In this document: in pieces, positions 47,200-58,397 of the stretch
Numbering within the stretch: position 1 is the stretch's first letter
How the letters are laid out: the number at the start of each line of letters is the position of its first letter
DNA from: Megascapheus bottae
Taxonomy: Eukaryota; Chordata; Mammalia; Rodentia; Geomyidae
Reading direction: 5' to 3'
DNA: 64,000 nt
NCBI GenBank assembly: GCA_024803745.1
Contig: JANJXV010000161.1
Span: forward strand, 310,001 to 374,000
Program-made: the position numbers and the translations under genes
The notes under the pieces: model-generated
Told to the model about the DNA's origin: nothing
The model's input: only the letters and a program-made list of their open reading frames with translations
The model's database searches: none

Positions 47200-47310
47200 C
47201 TCCTTCTCTATCTCTGTACAATTTAGAAGTTCCTGTTTCTCTCACTTTCTGTCTCTTTTCTCTTTTTCTCTCTCTCTTTCTGTCTCTCTCTGTCTCTCTC
47301 TTTCTCTCTC

Positions 47311-47375
<65 letters not shown>
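47200..47375. repeat. (TC)n microsatellite, copy B
   Basis: The counterpart of 10,308-10,482 with a different unit arrangement. Confidence 0.95.
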
Positions 47376-47377
<2 letters not shown>

Positions 47378-47494
47378 CTTAGGCTTGAACTCAGGGACTG
47401 AGCTACTTTTGCTCAAGGTTAGCACTCTAACATTTGGACCACAGTGCTGTTTCTGGCAGGTTAGCACTCTACCACTAAGCCACACAGTCAGCTT

Positions 47495-49711
47495 TTAGAG
47501 GTTTCTGACAAAGGTTTTCCTACATGCTATTATTTCTTCTGTGAGTGCTCTTAATGCTTGCTGAAGGTTGACTTTGTTTAGAAGACTTACCTTAATGCTC
47601 CCATATACAGAGATTCTATATATAGCTGAATGTTTTTCATTACTCAGAATTTCTCTATTGTGTATGTTCTGAAATGTACTGAAGACTGACTTCTGATTAA
47701 AAGTCATTGCACATTTGTTGTATTCATTAGTTTTCTTTTCTTCTATGGGAATCAGGTTTGTGATGAACACAGAAGTATGCCTTCCAGGTCAAACACTTTC
47801 CACATTTGTAATATTCATAAGGTTTTTCTCTCCTATGTGCATTTTATACTTAGTCATGCGTTCATGATGGATTTTTCATATTCTTATATTCATACGATTT
47901 TTATCCTGTGTCTGTGTGGTATCATGCAAACTCAACTATGAGTTCTTCAAAAAAATTTCCCTTTCATTTTATTCATCGGATTCTATCCTGTGGGTGTTTA
48001 GTGATAAATCTTTACTTGTGCCTTCTGGGGAAAAGACTGAACATTTGCTACATTCATTAAGGGTTTTATCTTGTGTTGGTTCTGTGACACAAGCTGAGTT
48101 TTCTTCCACAGACTAAAAAGTCTTTCCTATTTATTACATTGCTAAGGCTTCTCATATGTGTGAACTCTCTTACGCTTCCTGAAGGGTGAATACTGCACGA
48201 AAGACTTTCAACTTTGGTTATATTCCTAAGGTTTCTAATATGTGTGAATTCTGTTATGCCTCCTGTAATGTGACTTCCATCTGAAGGTCTTACCACATTT
48301 GATGCACTCGTACAGTTTCTCTCCTGTGTGTGTTCTCTGATGCAATTTGAGGGAAGACTTCCATTTGAAAGACATTCCACATCGGTTCCATTCATAAGGT
48401 TTTTCTCCTGTTTGAATTGTCTTATGCATGTTGAGGTTTGGCTTCTGTGTGAAGGACTTTCCACATATGTTACACTCATACGGTGTTTCTCCTGAGTATA
48501 TTCTCTGATGAACATGGAGTTTTACCTTCCATTTGAAAGACTTTCCGCATTCACTACATGCATAAGTTTTCTCTCCTGTGTGTTTTCTATAATGCCCATC
48601 AAGATATGACTTCCAATTGAAGGTCTTTCCATATTTGTTGCACACATAAGGTTTCTCTCCTGTGTGTGTTCTTTGACGCAATTTGAGGGAAGATTTCTGT
48701 CGGAAAGACTTTACACATTGGTTACATTCATAAGGTTTCACTATTGTGTGTATTCTCTGATGAACACGAAGTTTTCCCTTCCCTTGGAAAGACATTCCAC
48801 ATTCATTACACTTATGAGATTTCTCTCCTGTGTGTGTTATTTGATGAACTCGAAGGTGTATCTTCTGGGTGAAAGACTTTTCTCATTTGTTACATTCATA
48901 AGGTTTCTCTTCTGTGTGTCTTCTCTGGTGCAAAGTGAGGTATGATTTCAGTCTAAAAGTCTTCCCACATTTATCCCATTCATAAGATTTCTCTTCTGTG
49001 TGAGATCTCTGATGTGTGCTGAGAGCTGAATTCTGGGCAGAAATTTTATTACGTTCCTCATATTCATAAGGTTTGTCTTCTCTTGGAGATCGAGGTTGGA
49101 GCGTCAGGTCTGACTTCTCAGAAATTAATTTTCACACATGATGTACGCATCACATATCTCAGGATATTTGCTCTGAGGTATTGTAAGGCGTATTTCATTA
49201 CTGAAAGATTTCTCACATTCACTACATGTATGAGGAGTCTCTCCTGTGTACATTTTCGGATGTGTAGTGATGGTTGGTGTTAAGTACAATATTTTTCATC
49301 ACACAGTACATTTAGCAGTTTTCCTCCCTCCCTGAAGAATTTCTTTGGCAGGGAGAACAGAATTATGATACTGCAGATCTTTTGGACTGTCACAATCATG
49401 AATAAAATGCTCTGAATATCCGATGGATTTTTTAAGAACAGGAGACATACGAGATCTATATGCAGCATGCATCTCATCAGGCTTAGGAGACAGAAGCATG
49501 TTCTGACACTTAATGAACTCCTCAGTCCTCACCCCTAAGTTGTTACCGTTATTACTAATCAGCTCTAGATTATGTGTAGAGCTCAAATTTAAAGTTCTTG
49601 CAAATCTCACATTTTCCTCCACTTCGATACTACTTGCAACTGCTACTTCACATAGACATTCATGTGGACTTTCCTGGCAAGTCTTGAACACATTTTCCAT
49701 TACCTGGACAT
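47495..49711 (-). pseudogene. KRAB zinc-finger pseudogene, finger exon, copy B
   Basis: The exon starts at 49,711 after 'attttag', reads DVQVMENVFKTCQ, and stays open for about 137 codons to KTAKCTV, then the same TGA TGA as copy A. The TGA in place of a finger Cys (about 48,884) is also shared. The longest finger frame is 48,235-48,795. B has private ligand losses (LRQRTH for LHQRTH, CNKYGKTF for CNKCGKTF, YEWNRC) but keeps YECNIC where A has NECNIC. Six residue changes separate the A and B linkers. Confidence 0.9.
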
Positions 49712-50956
49712 CTAAAATGAGTCCTAGAAAAAAAGACACAAACATACATGAGATACAAATATTCCTTACTGTAAAGGGAATGACTTTACTTTCCCATCCT
49801 AAGTGTTAGATATTTTAAAATATAAAAGTGGAAAGTGATTTGTGAGAAATGTATGCTTTTCTCCCTAACATATTAAGAAAATGATATTTTACAATGACCA
49901 ATAATATTTTTCTGTGTTTTAGTTCTCTTTTTATATCACAGGAAATATTTATTGAAATTACCCATCTATGTATTGCTACAGTTTTAAGCTGAGTACTAAC
50001 TATAGCATACCTGCAGCTGTTTTTTTTGAAATTCTGTTTTGTTTATACATTGAGGAATAGCTGCCTTTCTTTTATTTTTGAGAAATAATCTAAATATTGT
50101 GCTGTTTTGCATCTTTTTAAAACTTTCTTCTCTTTTCTTTTCTTTTTTTTGTAGTTCATAGGCCTTGGCCCTGTCCCTGAACACTTCAGCAGAAGACTAT
50201 AACCCCTATCCTTGAGCTACAGCCCCACATACTCTTTTCTAGAGTTAACTACAGATAAGAGTCTCAGGTCCTGAGTAGCAGATAGGATTACCTTAGCCAG
50301 TTTCAATGCTGTTTGCTTATTAACCATTAAGTGAGGAACACGAATTTTTTCTAGATTCAGCGGCCACAAGTTTGGTGTATATGTCTGTTTGCCTTTGATC
50401 CAAGCAAGAACGATTCTTGAGAGTAAGGACTTACACCTATATCCCTTCAGTTACAACTTCTCACTAAAGTCTCAATTTAGGTATTTGTGGGAATTTTGAA
50501 ATTTGTTTCTTTCCATTTGAAGTCTTATAAAAATTCCTTTTCTAACACTCCTGTCCCTCAGAACCATGGAAGACCAGAAAATCCCCAGCTCATTGTCTAG
50601 TTAATTTTCTTATGTTGATTGAAACTTTGTTGTTTTTCTTTTCCTTCCATTCCTGGGTTTAAACCTAAGACCTAACCACTGTCCTTGGGTTTTCTCAAGA
50701 CTAGAACCCTACCAATGAAGTCATTACTTCTGGCTTTTTCTATGTATGTGGTAATAAGGAATCAAACCTCTGTCTTTGTGCATGCTAGGCAAGCACTCTA
50801 CCACTAGGCTCAATTTCTGGTGGAAAGATCTGGTTCTGAATACCAGTCTCTTCCTACCAGCAAAAAGATATTATCCTTATCAGAGAATAATGCCCTGACT
50901 TACTCCTTGTTTGCTCAATCATTTATAGTCTTAGTTTTAAAGAAATGAAAGATCAT

Positions 50957-50996
<40 letters not shown>

Positions 50997-51019
50997 TCCT
51001 TCCTTCCCTCTTTCTTCCC

Positions 51020-51095
<76 letters not shown>

Positions 51096-51738
51096 GTTTT
51101 GCAGTCATGGGACTTGAATTCTAGACCTCGCTGTTCTTCCTGAGCTCTTCAGCTCAAGGCTACTGCCCTATGTCTTTAGCCTCAACCCTACTTCTCATTT
51201 TCTATTGGTTCATTGGAGAGAAGAGTCTAAGGTGTTTTTGTGATAGGTCAGTCTTTGAACCTTGATCCTCAGATCTCAGCCTCCAAAGTAGCTAGGATTA
51301 CAGGCATGAGCCACGGACTCATGGCTTTCTCATTTTATTTTGTTTCACAGTGATTTCTACAGAGAAATCTAACTTTAACTCTACTGCCACATAGAATTCG
51401 TCATATCACCCTATGATTCTTGGTGCCGGGGGTTTGGGCTAGCATGCACAAAGACCTGGTTCAGTTCCTTGGTACTACATACAAAGAAAAAGCCAGAAGT
51501 GGTGCTATGACTCAAGAAGTAGAGTGCTAGCCTTGAGAAAACCCAAGGACCATGGTCAGTCCCTGAGACCAGGCATAGGATTGGGAAAAGAAAATGATTC
51601 TTGATTCATTCACAAAGAATTCCATAGGTTCCACACAGGATTTAGGGTAACTAAGAATATTATTGCTCAGTACATCACAACATGAACTTACCAATGGGGC
51701 TCAGGCTCCAACATCAATATGAAGATGCATTCACTCAC
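49712..51738 (-). other. Intron of the KRAB zinc-finger locus, copy B
   Basis: About 2.0 kb with the same SINEs as copy A and a longer TTTC repeat. No extra exon is seen. Confidence 0.75.
50958..51096. repeat. (TTTC)n microsatellite, expanded in copy B
   Basis: Two TTTC blocks separated by CCTT/CCCT variants. The copy A equivalent (14,083-14,137) is a single short block. Confidence 0.95.
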
Positions 51739-51828
51739 CTGTGATATTCTTGTCAGAGGAATTTCCTATCCAGAGTTCTGCACAGTGCTCTAGCTTGTCA
51801 ATTAATACAGGTTTGGGAACACAGGGAC
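51739..51828 (-). CDS. KRAB locus, second KRAB (b/B-type) exon, copy B
   Basis: A 90-bp exon encoding the same peptide as 14,778-14,867, with intact splice sites and one synonymous difference. Confidence 0.8.
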
Positions 51829-52505
51829 CTGTAAATTAGAAACAGTAGAGAATTATTGCTTATGCTGTGTCATCATTGCTTTAAGTTCACAGACATCCTA
51901 CTCACAAGTTATCTATTAAATCTTTTTTCTCATTTCTCACTGGCTCCATGGTTGACTTTTCCCCAGCTCTGGATTCATTTTGTATGGCATAAACTTAGCT
52001 GTCTTGCTCAAGGCTAGAAAAATACCAGTTTGAGTCCCAGCTCCACTTACATGCATAGGTCTTCATGCATGCTAGGCAAGCACTGAACCACAAAGTCAAA
52101 CTCTTGACACTCCACTAACATTTTTGAGGGGTTACTTGGAGTTATAGAGTTTCATGGCAATTTTTATGCCATTGCTGGCTTCAAATTAGAATTCTTAGAT
52201 TTCTTCCTCCTGAATATTTTAAGATTACAGGCATGAAACATTGCACCTAGTGCCAGGTTTCCATTATAAACTCACTGTTTAGTGATTTGTAGATCCTATT
52301 TCCAATAATGATATATATTCTATTCTGGATGGTTTATCCACTTACAATTACTGTGTAAGTTTGGAATGTCGTCTCCATTAGAGGAAACATAATTTAGAAC
52401 TGTTGTCAAAGTATCCTGAAGGTATCCTGAAGAATGAGTACAAAATTACCTTAGGTTTTCTTTAGAAAGTAATGATACTTCTCAGGGCCTGGAATCTTTC
52501 ATTTA

Positions 52506-52745
<240 letters not shown>

Positions 52746-52909
52746 TTAGCACTGAGTTATAAACACACCATGTCTGGAATTTTATTCTTTTTTTTGTTGG
52801 AATTGTATTCCTTTACTTAAATGTTTAGACTTACTATTGACCTGAAAAGCTTAGGGATGGTGCCTAGGCCCAGAGTTCAAGTCCCAAGACCCACAAAAAA
52901 ATAACAAGG

Positions 52910-53040
52910 CAAGCCAGGTGTTGGTGGCTCACGCCTGTCATCCTAGCTACTCAGGAGACTGAGATCTGAGGACCATGGTTCAAAGCCAGCCTGGCACAAA
53001 ATTCCATGAGACTCCTTTCCAATTACCCATCATAAAATGT
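52910..53040 (+). repeat. Composite SINE, 5' part, spanning the right border of the duplication
   Basis: 'Ggtggctcacgcctgtcatc...actcaggagactgagatctg' to 'tccaattaccc'. Copy A shares it only up to 52,958. Confidence 0.85.
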
Positions 53041-53284
53041 TTAATGGCTTGTGGCATATCATGGTAGAGCAATTTGGTATCAAAAAAATAAGTCAGGGGA
53101 GTAGATTTAGGTTATAGATGGAATTATTCCATTGAAAAGGAACTACATTATATGATGACATATGCTGGTACTCTGAGAATATTGCAAAATCTTAGGGTAT
53201 CAAGTAATAATACTGTGAAGTACACCAAGAATGTTAATGTTCTATGGCTGGCATAATAATCACTTGGGGAAGAAACTTTTTTTT

Positions 53285-53535
53285 TCTTTTTTTTGGCTGG
53301 GGGATTTGTAAGGCTTGAACTCTGGGCCTGGGCACTGTTCCTGAGCTCTTCAACTCAAGGCTATCACCCTACCTATGAAGCCACAGTGCCATTTCCCATA
53401 TTCTAGTGGTTAACTGTCGATGAGAGTCTCATAGACTTTCTAATGCCCAGGCTGGCTTTGAAACAAATCTTTAGATATCAGCCTGATATCTGAGTAGCTA
53501 GGATTACAGGTATAAGGCACTGCACCTGGCAAGAA
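53285..53535 (-). repeat. Composite SINE, minus
   Basis: 'Ttgaactctgggcctgggca' to 'gtagctaggattacagg'. Confidence 0.85.
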
Positions 53536-54627
53536 ATTTATTTCTTGCTGTTTTATACTACAAATTTACTGTATGTTTTACTTTTTCAAAAAGACTGAGG
53601 ATGACCTTTGTTCTGTATATAATGGGAAGAGGGGTAGTGAGCTGGGAGCAGAAGAACTGAGGGGCAATACTCAGGGTAGAACAATAGCCTTAACTAAAGA
53701 GCTCACGGCCCAAGGTCCAAGCCGCATGACTTTCCCCACTACCCCACAAAAAAAGGGAAAATAATTGGAGATTGGAGAGGATTTTCTAAAAAGAATATAT
53801 AGAAATAGTAGTTCAAAATGTAGAAAGAAGTTCAATATTAACAGTCATGAGAAAAATTAAAATTACAATGAAATCTTTACTTTAAGTATATTAATATAAA
53901 TATAGTTTTAAACAAAAAGATCCACATACACACACACAAACACACACACACACACACACACACGCATACAAAAAAACAACTTTCAGAGTCTAACTATTAC
54001 TGGGAAGGTAGTGAGAAGAAGTAGAACTTTGGAATAGTTCTGCAAGGAATATAAAACAATCAAAAATTGCGTGGAGAGTGCTAAAAAAGTACTAAATATA
54101 GAATTACATAGAAATATGGTCCAACACTTCTATTTCTAGATTTGTACCTAACGGAAGAGAAAGCAGAGACTAGAACAAATATGTGGAGAATCCATTCACA
54201 ACTATTAATAATAATCAAAAGATAGAAATATGCAAAACAATGCATTGAAAAGGAAGAACATTTTACTATATTTTACAGATGAATCTTGATTACAGTAAAC
54301 TAAAAATACAGCAGTCATAAAGGAAGAGCTAGGGTATGTTTTCCCTTCCAGAGCTTCCAAGGATCAACAAACCCTTAGAGCCAAAAAGCACGATGGTTCC
54401 AGAGAATGGAGTAGAGAGGAACAGGAGCTGAATGTTTAATGATTATACATGGAAGATGAAAATTGCTCTAGATGGGTAGAATGAAGAGAGAACTGTACCC
54501 TAAACAATGGTTATGTAGCCACACAGGATGGGACACACCTATACTCCCTGATCTTGGGAAACTCAAGAAGGATTTCTAGCCAACCTGGATGCATGGAAAG
54601 ATCTATCATAAAAACTAATGTGGAGGG
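53536..54627. other. Mostly unique DNA, no gene
   Basis: AT-rich. It holds an ID-like half at about 53,640-53,755 and a (CA)n run at 53,930-53,964. No coding signal. Confidence 0.6.
53930..53964. repeat. (CA)n microsatellite
   Basis: Around 16 CA units with one or two interruptions. Confidence 0.9.
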
Positions 54628-55055
54628 GCTGGGAGTTTGGCATAGTTGTAGAGTGCTTGTATGAAGACGAAGTTTCAATTCCGCAGTACCATATACACAG
54701 AAAAAACCAGAAGTAGTGCTGTGGCTCAAGTAGAAGATCACTAGGCTTCAGGAAAGCTGAAGGACAGTGCTCAGACCGAGTTCCAGCCAAAGGGCTTGTT
54801 TAAAAAAAAACCAGAAAGCTGAGCATGATGGGGTGGTGGCTCACTACTATAATCCTAGCTACTCAGGAGGCTGAGATCTGAGGATCAAGGTTTAAAGCCA
54901 TCCTGGCACAAAAAGACCTGAGACACTTATCTCCAATTTACTTTTAGAAAATGGGAAGTGGGGCTTGGCTCCAGAGTAAGGTGGTAGCCTGGAGCTGAAG
55001 AGCTCAAGGATAGTGCACAGGCTGAGTTCAAGATCTATGAACCACAAAAAAAAAA
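54628..55055 (+). repeat. ID SINE followed by composite SINE, plus
   Basis: An ID dimer at 54,628-54,812 ('ggctgggagtttggcatagt', 'agtagtgctgtggctcaagt'). A composite follows at 54,825-55,055 ('ggtggctcactactataatc', 'gctgagatctgaggatcaag') ending in a poly-A tract. Confidence 0.85.
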
Positions 55056-55493
55056 TAATATGGAAAAATTTGGATTCTGTGAATTTTATCAGGCATATAA
55101 ATGTCTTTTTTTACTGTTGAAATAACAAATTGTTTCTAAACATTTTAAAAGTTTTTACCTAGAAATGTACACTACAAATGGAAATAATAACAAACACAAA
55201 ATATGCAAAAGATACAAATTATCACAATATGGGTATCCTGCTTCTGTATCTTTTCACTGACTCCTGTTCAATTGAGTCACATACTCTGAATAATTTTCCC
55301 AGTCGATATATGCCACACATATTGGCTTGTACTGAACTTCTTGGGAAATTAAAAGCAAATACTAAGCAAATGTGTGTTAGATTTTGCCAAGAGTGATATT
55401 TCAAATATAAATCCCTACTCATTGCATTATTTAATATCAATGCCGGAATCTAACTTACACTGTCAGAATCTTCAATCTTTTGAGAACCTTCAA
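55056..55493. other. Unique AT-rich DNA, no gene
   Basis: Only short frames without motifs. Confidence 0.6.
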
Positions 55494-55777
55494 ATTGGTG
55501 TGTAAATATTTAGGATCGTTATGTCTTCCGAGAGGAAAGATCCCTTTAGTAGGATGTAGCAACCTTCTTTGTCTTTTCTTACTAATTTTAGTTTGAAGTC
55601 TATTCTATCTGATATGAGGATGGCAACTTCAGCCTGTTTATGGGGGCAGTTAGCTTGATAGAATTTATTCCAACCTCTCACTTTCAAAAGATGATGGTTT
55701 TTGGGTAAGATATGTCTCTTGAAGACAGCAGAACGATGGCTCCTGCTTTTTGATCCAACTAGACAGCCTATGCCGTA
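55494..55777 (-). mobile_element. L1 ORF2 endonuclease fragment
   Basis: It reads KVRGWNKFYQANCPHKQAEV and ILNIYTP, matching 21,230-21,500 and 57,440-57,715. It is joined at 55,777|55,778 to a different part of ORF2, so the order is rearranged. Confidence 0.9.
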
Positions 55778-57959
55778 CTATGATAAAAAGGAGTGGAGAG
55801 AGTGGGCATCCTTGTCTCCTTCCTGATTTTAGAGGGAATGGCTTTAGATTTTCACCATTAAGAATAATACTAGCAGTGGGTTTCTCATACACAGCCTTTA
55901 TTACATTGAGAAATGTCCATGAATTCCTACTTTCTCCACATCTTTTAACAAAAAGGGGTTTTGGATCTTGCCAAATGCCTTTTCCGCATCTATTGAGACA
56001 ATCATGTAATTTTATCCCTGCTCCTGTTGATGTGTTGAATTATATTAATTGATTTGTGTATGTTGAACCAGCTTTGCCTCCCTGTGATGAATCCAGTTTG
56101 ATCATAGTGTATAATTTTTTTGATGAGTTGTTGTAGACGGTTGGCCAGTATTTTGTTGAGAAGTTTTGCATCGATGTTCATCAAAGAAATGGGTCTATAG
56201 ATCTCTTTCTTTGATGAATCTCTGTCTGGTTTGGGGATGAGGGATATGCTGGCTTCACAGAATGAGTTTGGTAAAGGACCTTCATTTTCAATTTCGTTGA
56301 AGAGCTTGAGGAGTATTGGTGTGAGCTCTGCTTTGAAGACCTTATAGAATTCAGCTGTGAATCCATCTGGCCCTGGGCTCTTTTTAAGTGGAAGTTGTCT
56401 AATTTCCATTTCTATTTCAGAGCTTGAAATAGGCCTGTTGAGTTGGGTTAGCTCTTCTTGGTTCCGTGTGGGTATGTTAATATTGTCTAGGAATTCATCC
56501 ATTTCTTCTAGATTCTCAAATGTGTTGGCGTAAAGGTTTGAGAAGTATTCCCTCATGTTATTCTGGATCTTGGTAATTTCTGTCGTGGTATTACCATTTT
56601 CATCTGCGATTTTGTTTATTTCGATATGCTCTCTTCTTTTTTTGGTAAGATTTGCTAAGGGCTTGTCAATTTTGTTAATTCTTTCAAAGAACCAACTCCT
56701 TGTTTTGTTGATTCTTTCTATAGTTTTTTTTAATTCCAAATCATTTAATTCTGCTTTGATTTTAATAATTTGCTTTCTCCTAATGGGTTTAGGGTTGGTT
56801 TGTTGCTCTTTTTCCATGAGGTTAAGGTGAGACATTAACTAGTTGGTTTGCCATTTTTCCAACTTGCTGTTGTAGGCACTCAGCGCTATAAATTTTCCTG
56901 TGAGTACTGCCTTTGTTGTGTCCCTAAGGAGTTGATATTTGTGTGCTCCTTATCGTTAAATTTCATAAACAGTTGGATATCTGTTCTGATCTCTTCGATT
57001 ACCCATTGATTTTGATTCAACAATGTGTTGTTCAGTCTCCATGAGTTACAGGGTTTTCTTTGGTGGAGATTTGTGTTCAGCTCCAATTTGATGCCTTTAT
57101 GGTCTGAGAGTGTGCATGGAATAATTTCAGTGTTTCTGAATCTGTCCAGGTTTGCTTTATGGCCTAAGATGTGGTCTATTTTGGAAAATGTTCCATGTGC
57201 TGCTGAGAAAAACGTATATTGTGGTGTTAGTGGGTGGAATATTCTGCAGATGTCTGTTAGATCTAGTTGGTCTATATAGTTGTTCAGTTCTAAGGTTTCT
57301 CTTTTGAGTTTTTGCCTTGATGATCTGTCCATAGGTGAGAGTGGTGTGTTAAACTCACCAACAACCACTGTATTTCGATCTATGTATGGTTTCAGTGTAA
57401 GTAAAGTTTGCTTGATGAAGTTTGGAGCTCCGGGATTGGGTGTGTAAATATTTAGGATCGTTATGTCTTCCGGGAGGAAAGATCCCCTTAGTAGTATGTA
57501 GTAACCTTCTTTGTCTTTTCTTACTAATTTTAGTTTGAAGTCTATTGTATCTGATAGGAGGATGGCAACTCCAGCCTGTTTATGGGGGCAGTTAGCTTGA
57601 TAGAGTTTATTCCAACCTCTCCCTTTCAAAAGATGATTGTTTTTGGGTAAGATGTGTCTCGCGAAGACAGCAGAACGATGGCTCTTGCTTTTTGATCCAA
57701 CTAGACAACCTATGCCGTTTAATTGGAGAGTTCAGTCCATTGATACTGAGAGTTAGGATTGAGAGATATTTATTAGTTCCTACCATTTTTAAAAGATTTA
57801 GTAGGTCCTGTGTCTTGATAGTTCTTGTGGTCCTTAGATGGTATGCTGTTTAGGTGCCATTTCTTTCCCTATATTGCATTTATTTTGGTTTTCTATGTAT
57901 AGAGCATCTTTGAGAATTCTCTGTAGTGTTGGTTTTGTTTCGACATATTGTTGCAGCTT
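55778..57959 (-). mobile_element. L1 middle fragment (RT N-terminus and endonuclease)
   Basis: It runs from 'actatgataaaaaggagtgg' (equivalent to about 19,568 in copy C) to 'gttgcagcttttcc' (equivalent to about 21,750). It contains two good frames. One covers the RT N-terminus, 56,002-56,835, with [12 protein letters not shown] and [16 protein letters not shown]. The other covers the endonuclease, 56,886-57,629, with YTFFSAAHGTFSKIDHILGH and LSDHKGIKLE. It lacks a one-base deletion ('ctttcaagaac') that copies C and E share, but has the common 'gataaaatcac' type frameshift. Confidence 0.9.
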
Positions 57960-57980
57960 TTCCTCCCCACACACTACAAG
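57960..57980 (+). repeat. Scrap of the 1.3-kb unit at L1 junction
   Basis: 'Tcctccccacacactacaag' equals the last bases of units C and D immediately before their L1s, although nothing else of the unit precedes it here. Confidence 0.85.
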
Positions 57981-58397
57981 TTTCTTTTTTTCATTTTTTT
58001 ATTGTAATTAGTAAAAGGGTTAGATGATATTTGCCAGATAGAAGGTGCATTAATTCACATACATTGATACCCTTTCACATGTCTTGGTACCCATTTCCCT
58101 CCAACCCCACACCCCCCCACCCCTCTTGGTTTTCCCCCCTTCCCTATCAAATTTCAAATATCCAAATACAAATAAATTCAATATATCAGATAACAAAGTG
58201 AGATACTATACCAATATGGGATAACCAAGGGACAGCAAGCGAGATGAGAGACAACATAGTACATTAAGGACAACAATCATTCATTATATGGCTTTTGTTT
58301 CAATATCCTGGAGGTCCTTTCAATTAGCTTCACATTATATGGCCTTATATATGGCCTTTTGCTCTATTGCCAAGCTCTCTAGTAGAGCCCAAGGTTT

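Noticed and set aside
47200..47375. Possible CRISPR-like regular repeat
   Set aside because: It is a simple TC tract without spacers, in a mammalian genome.
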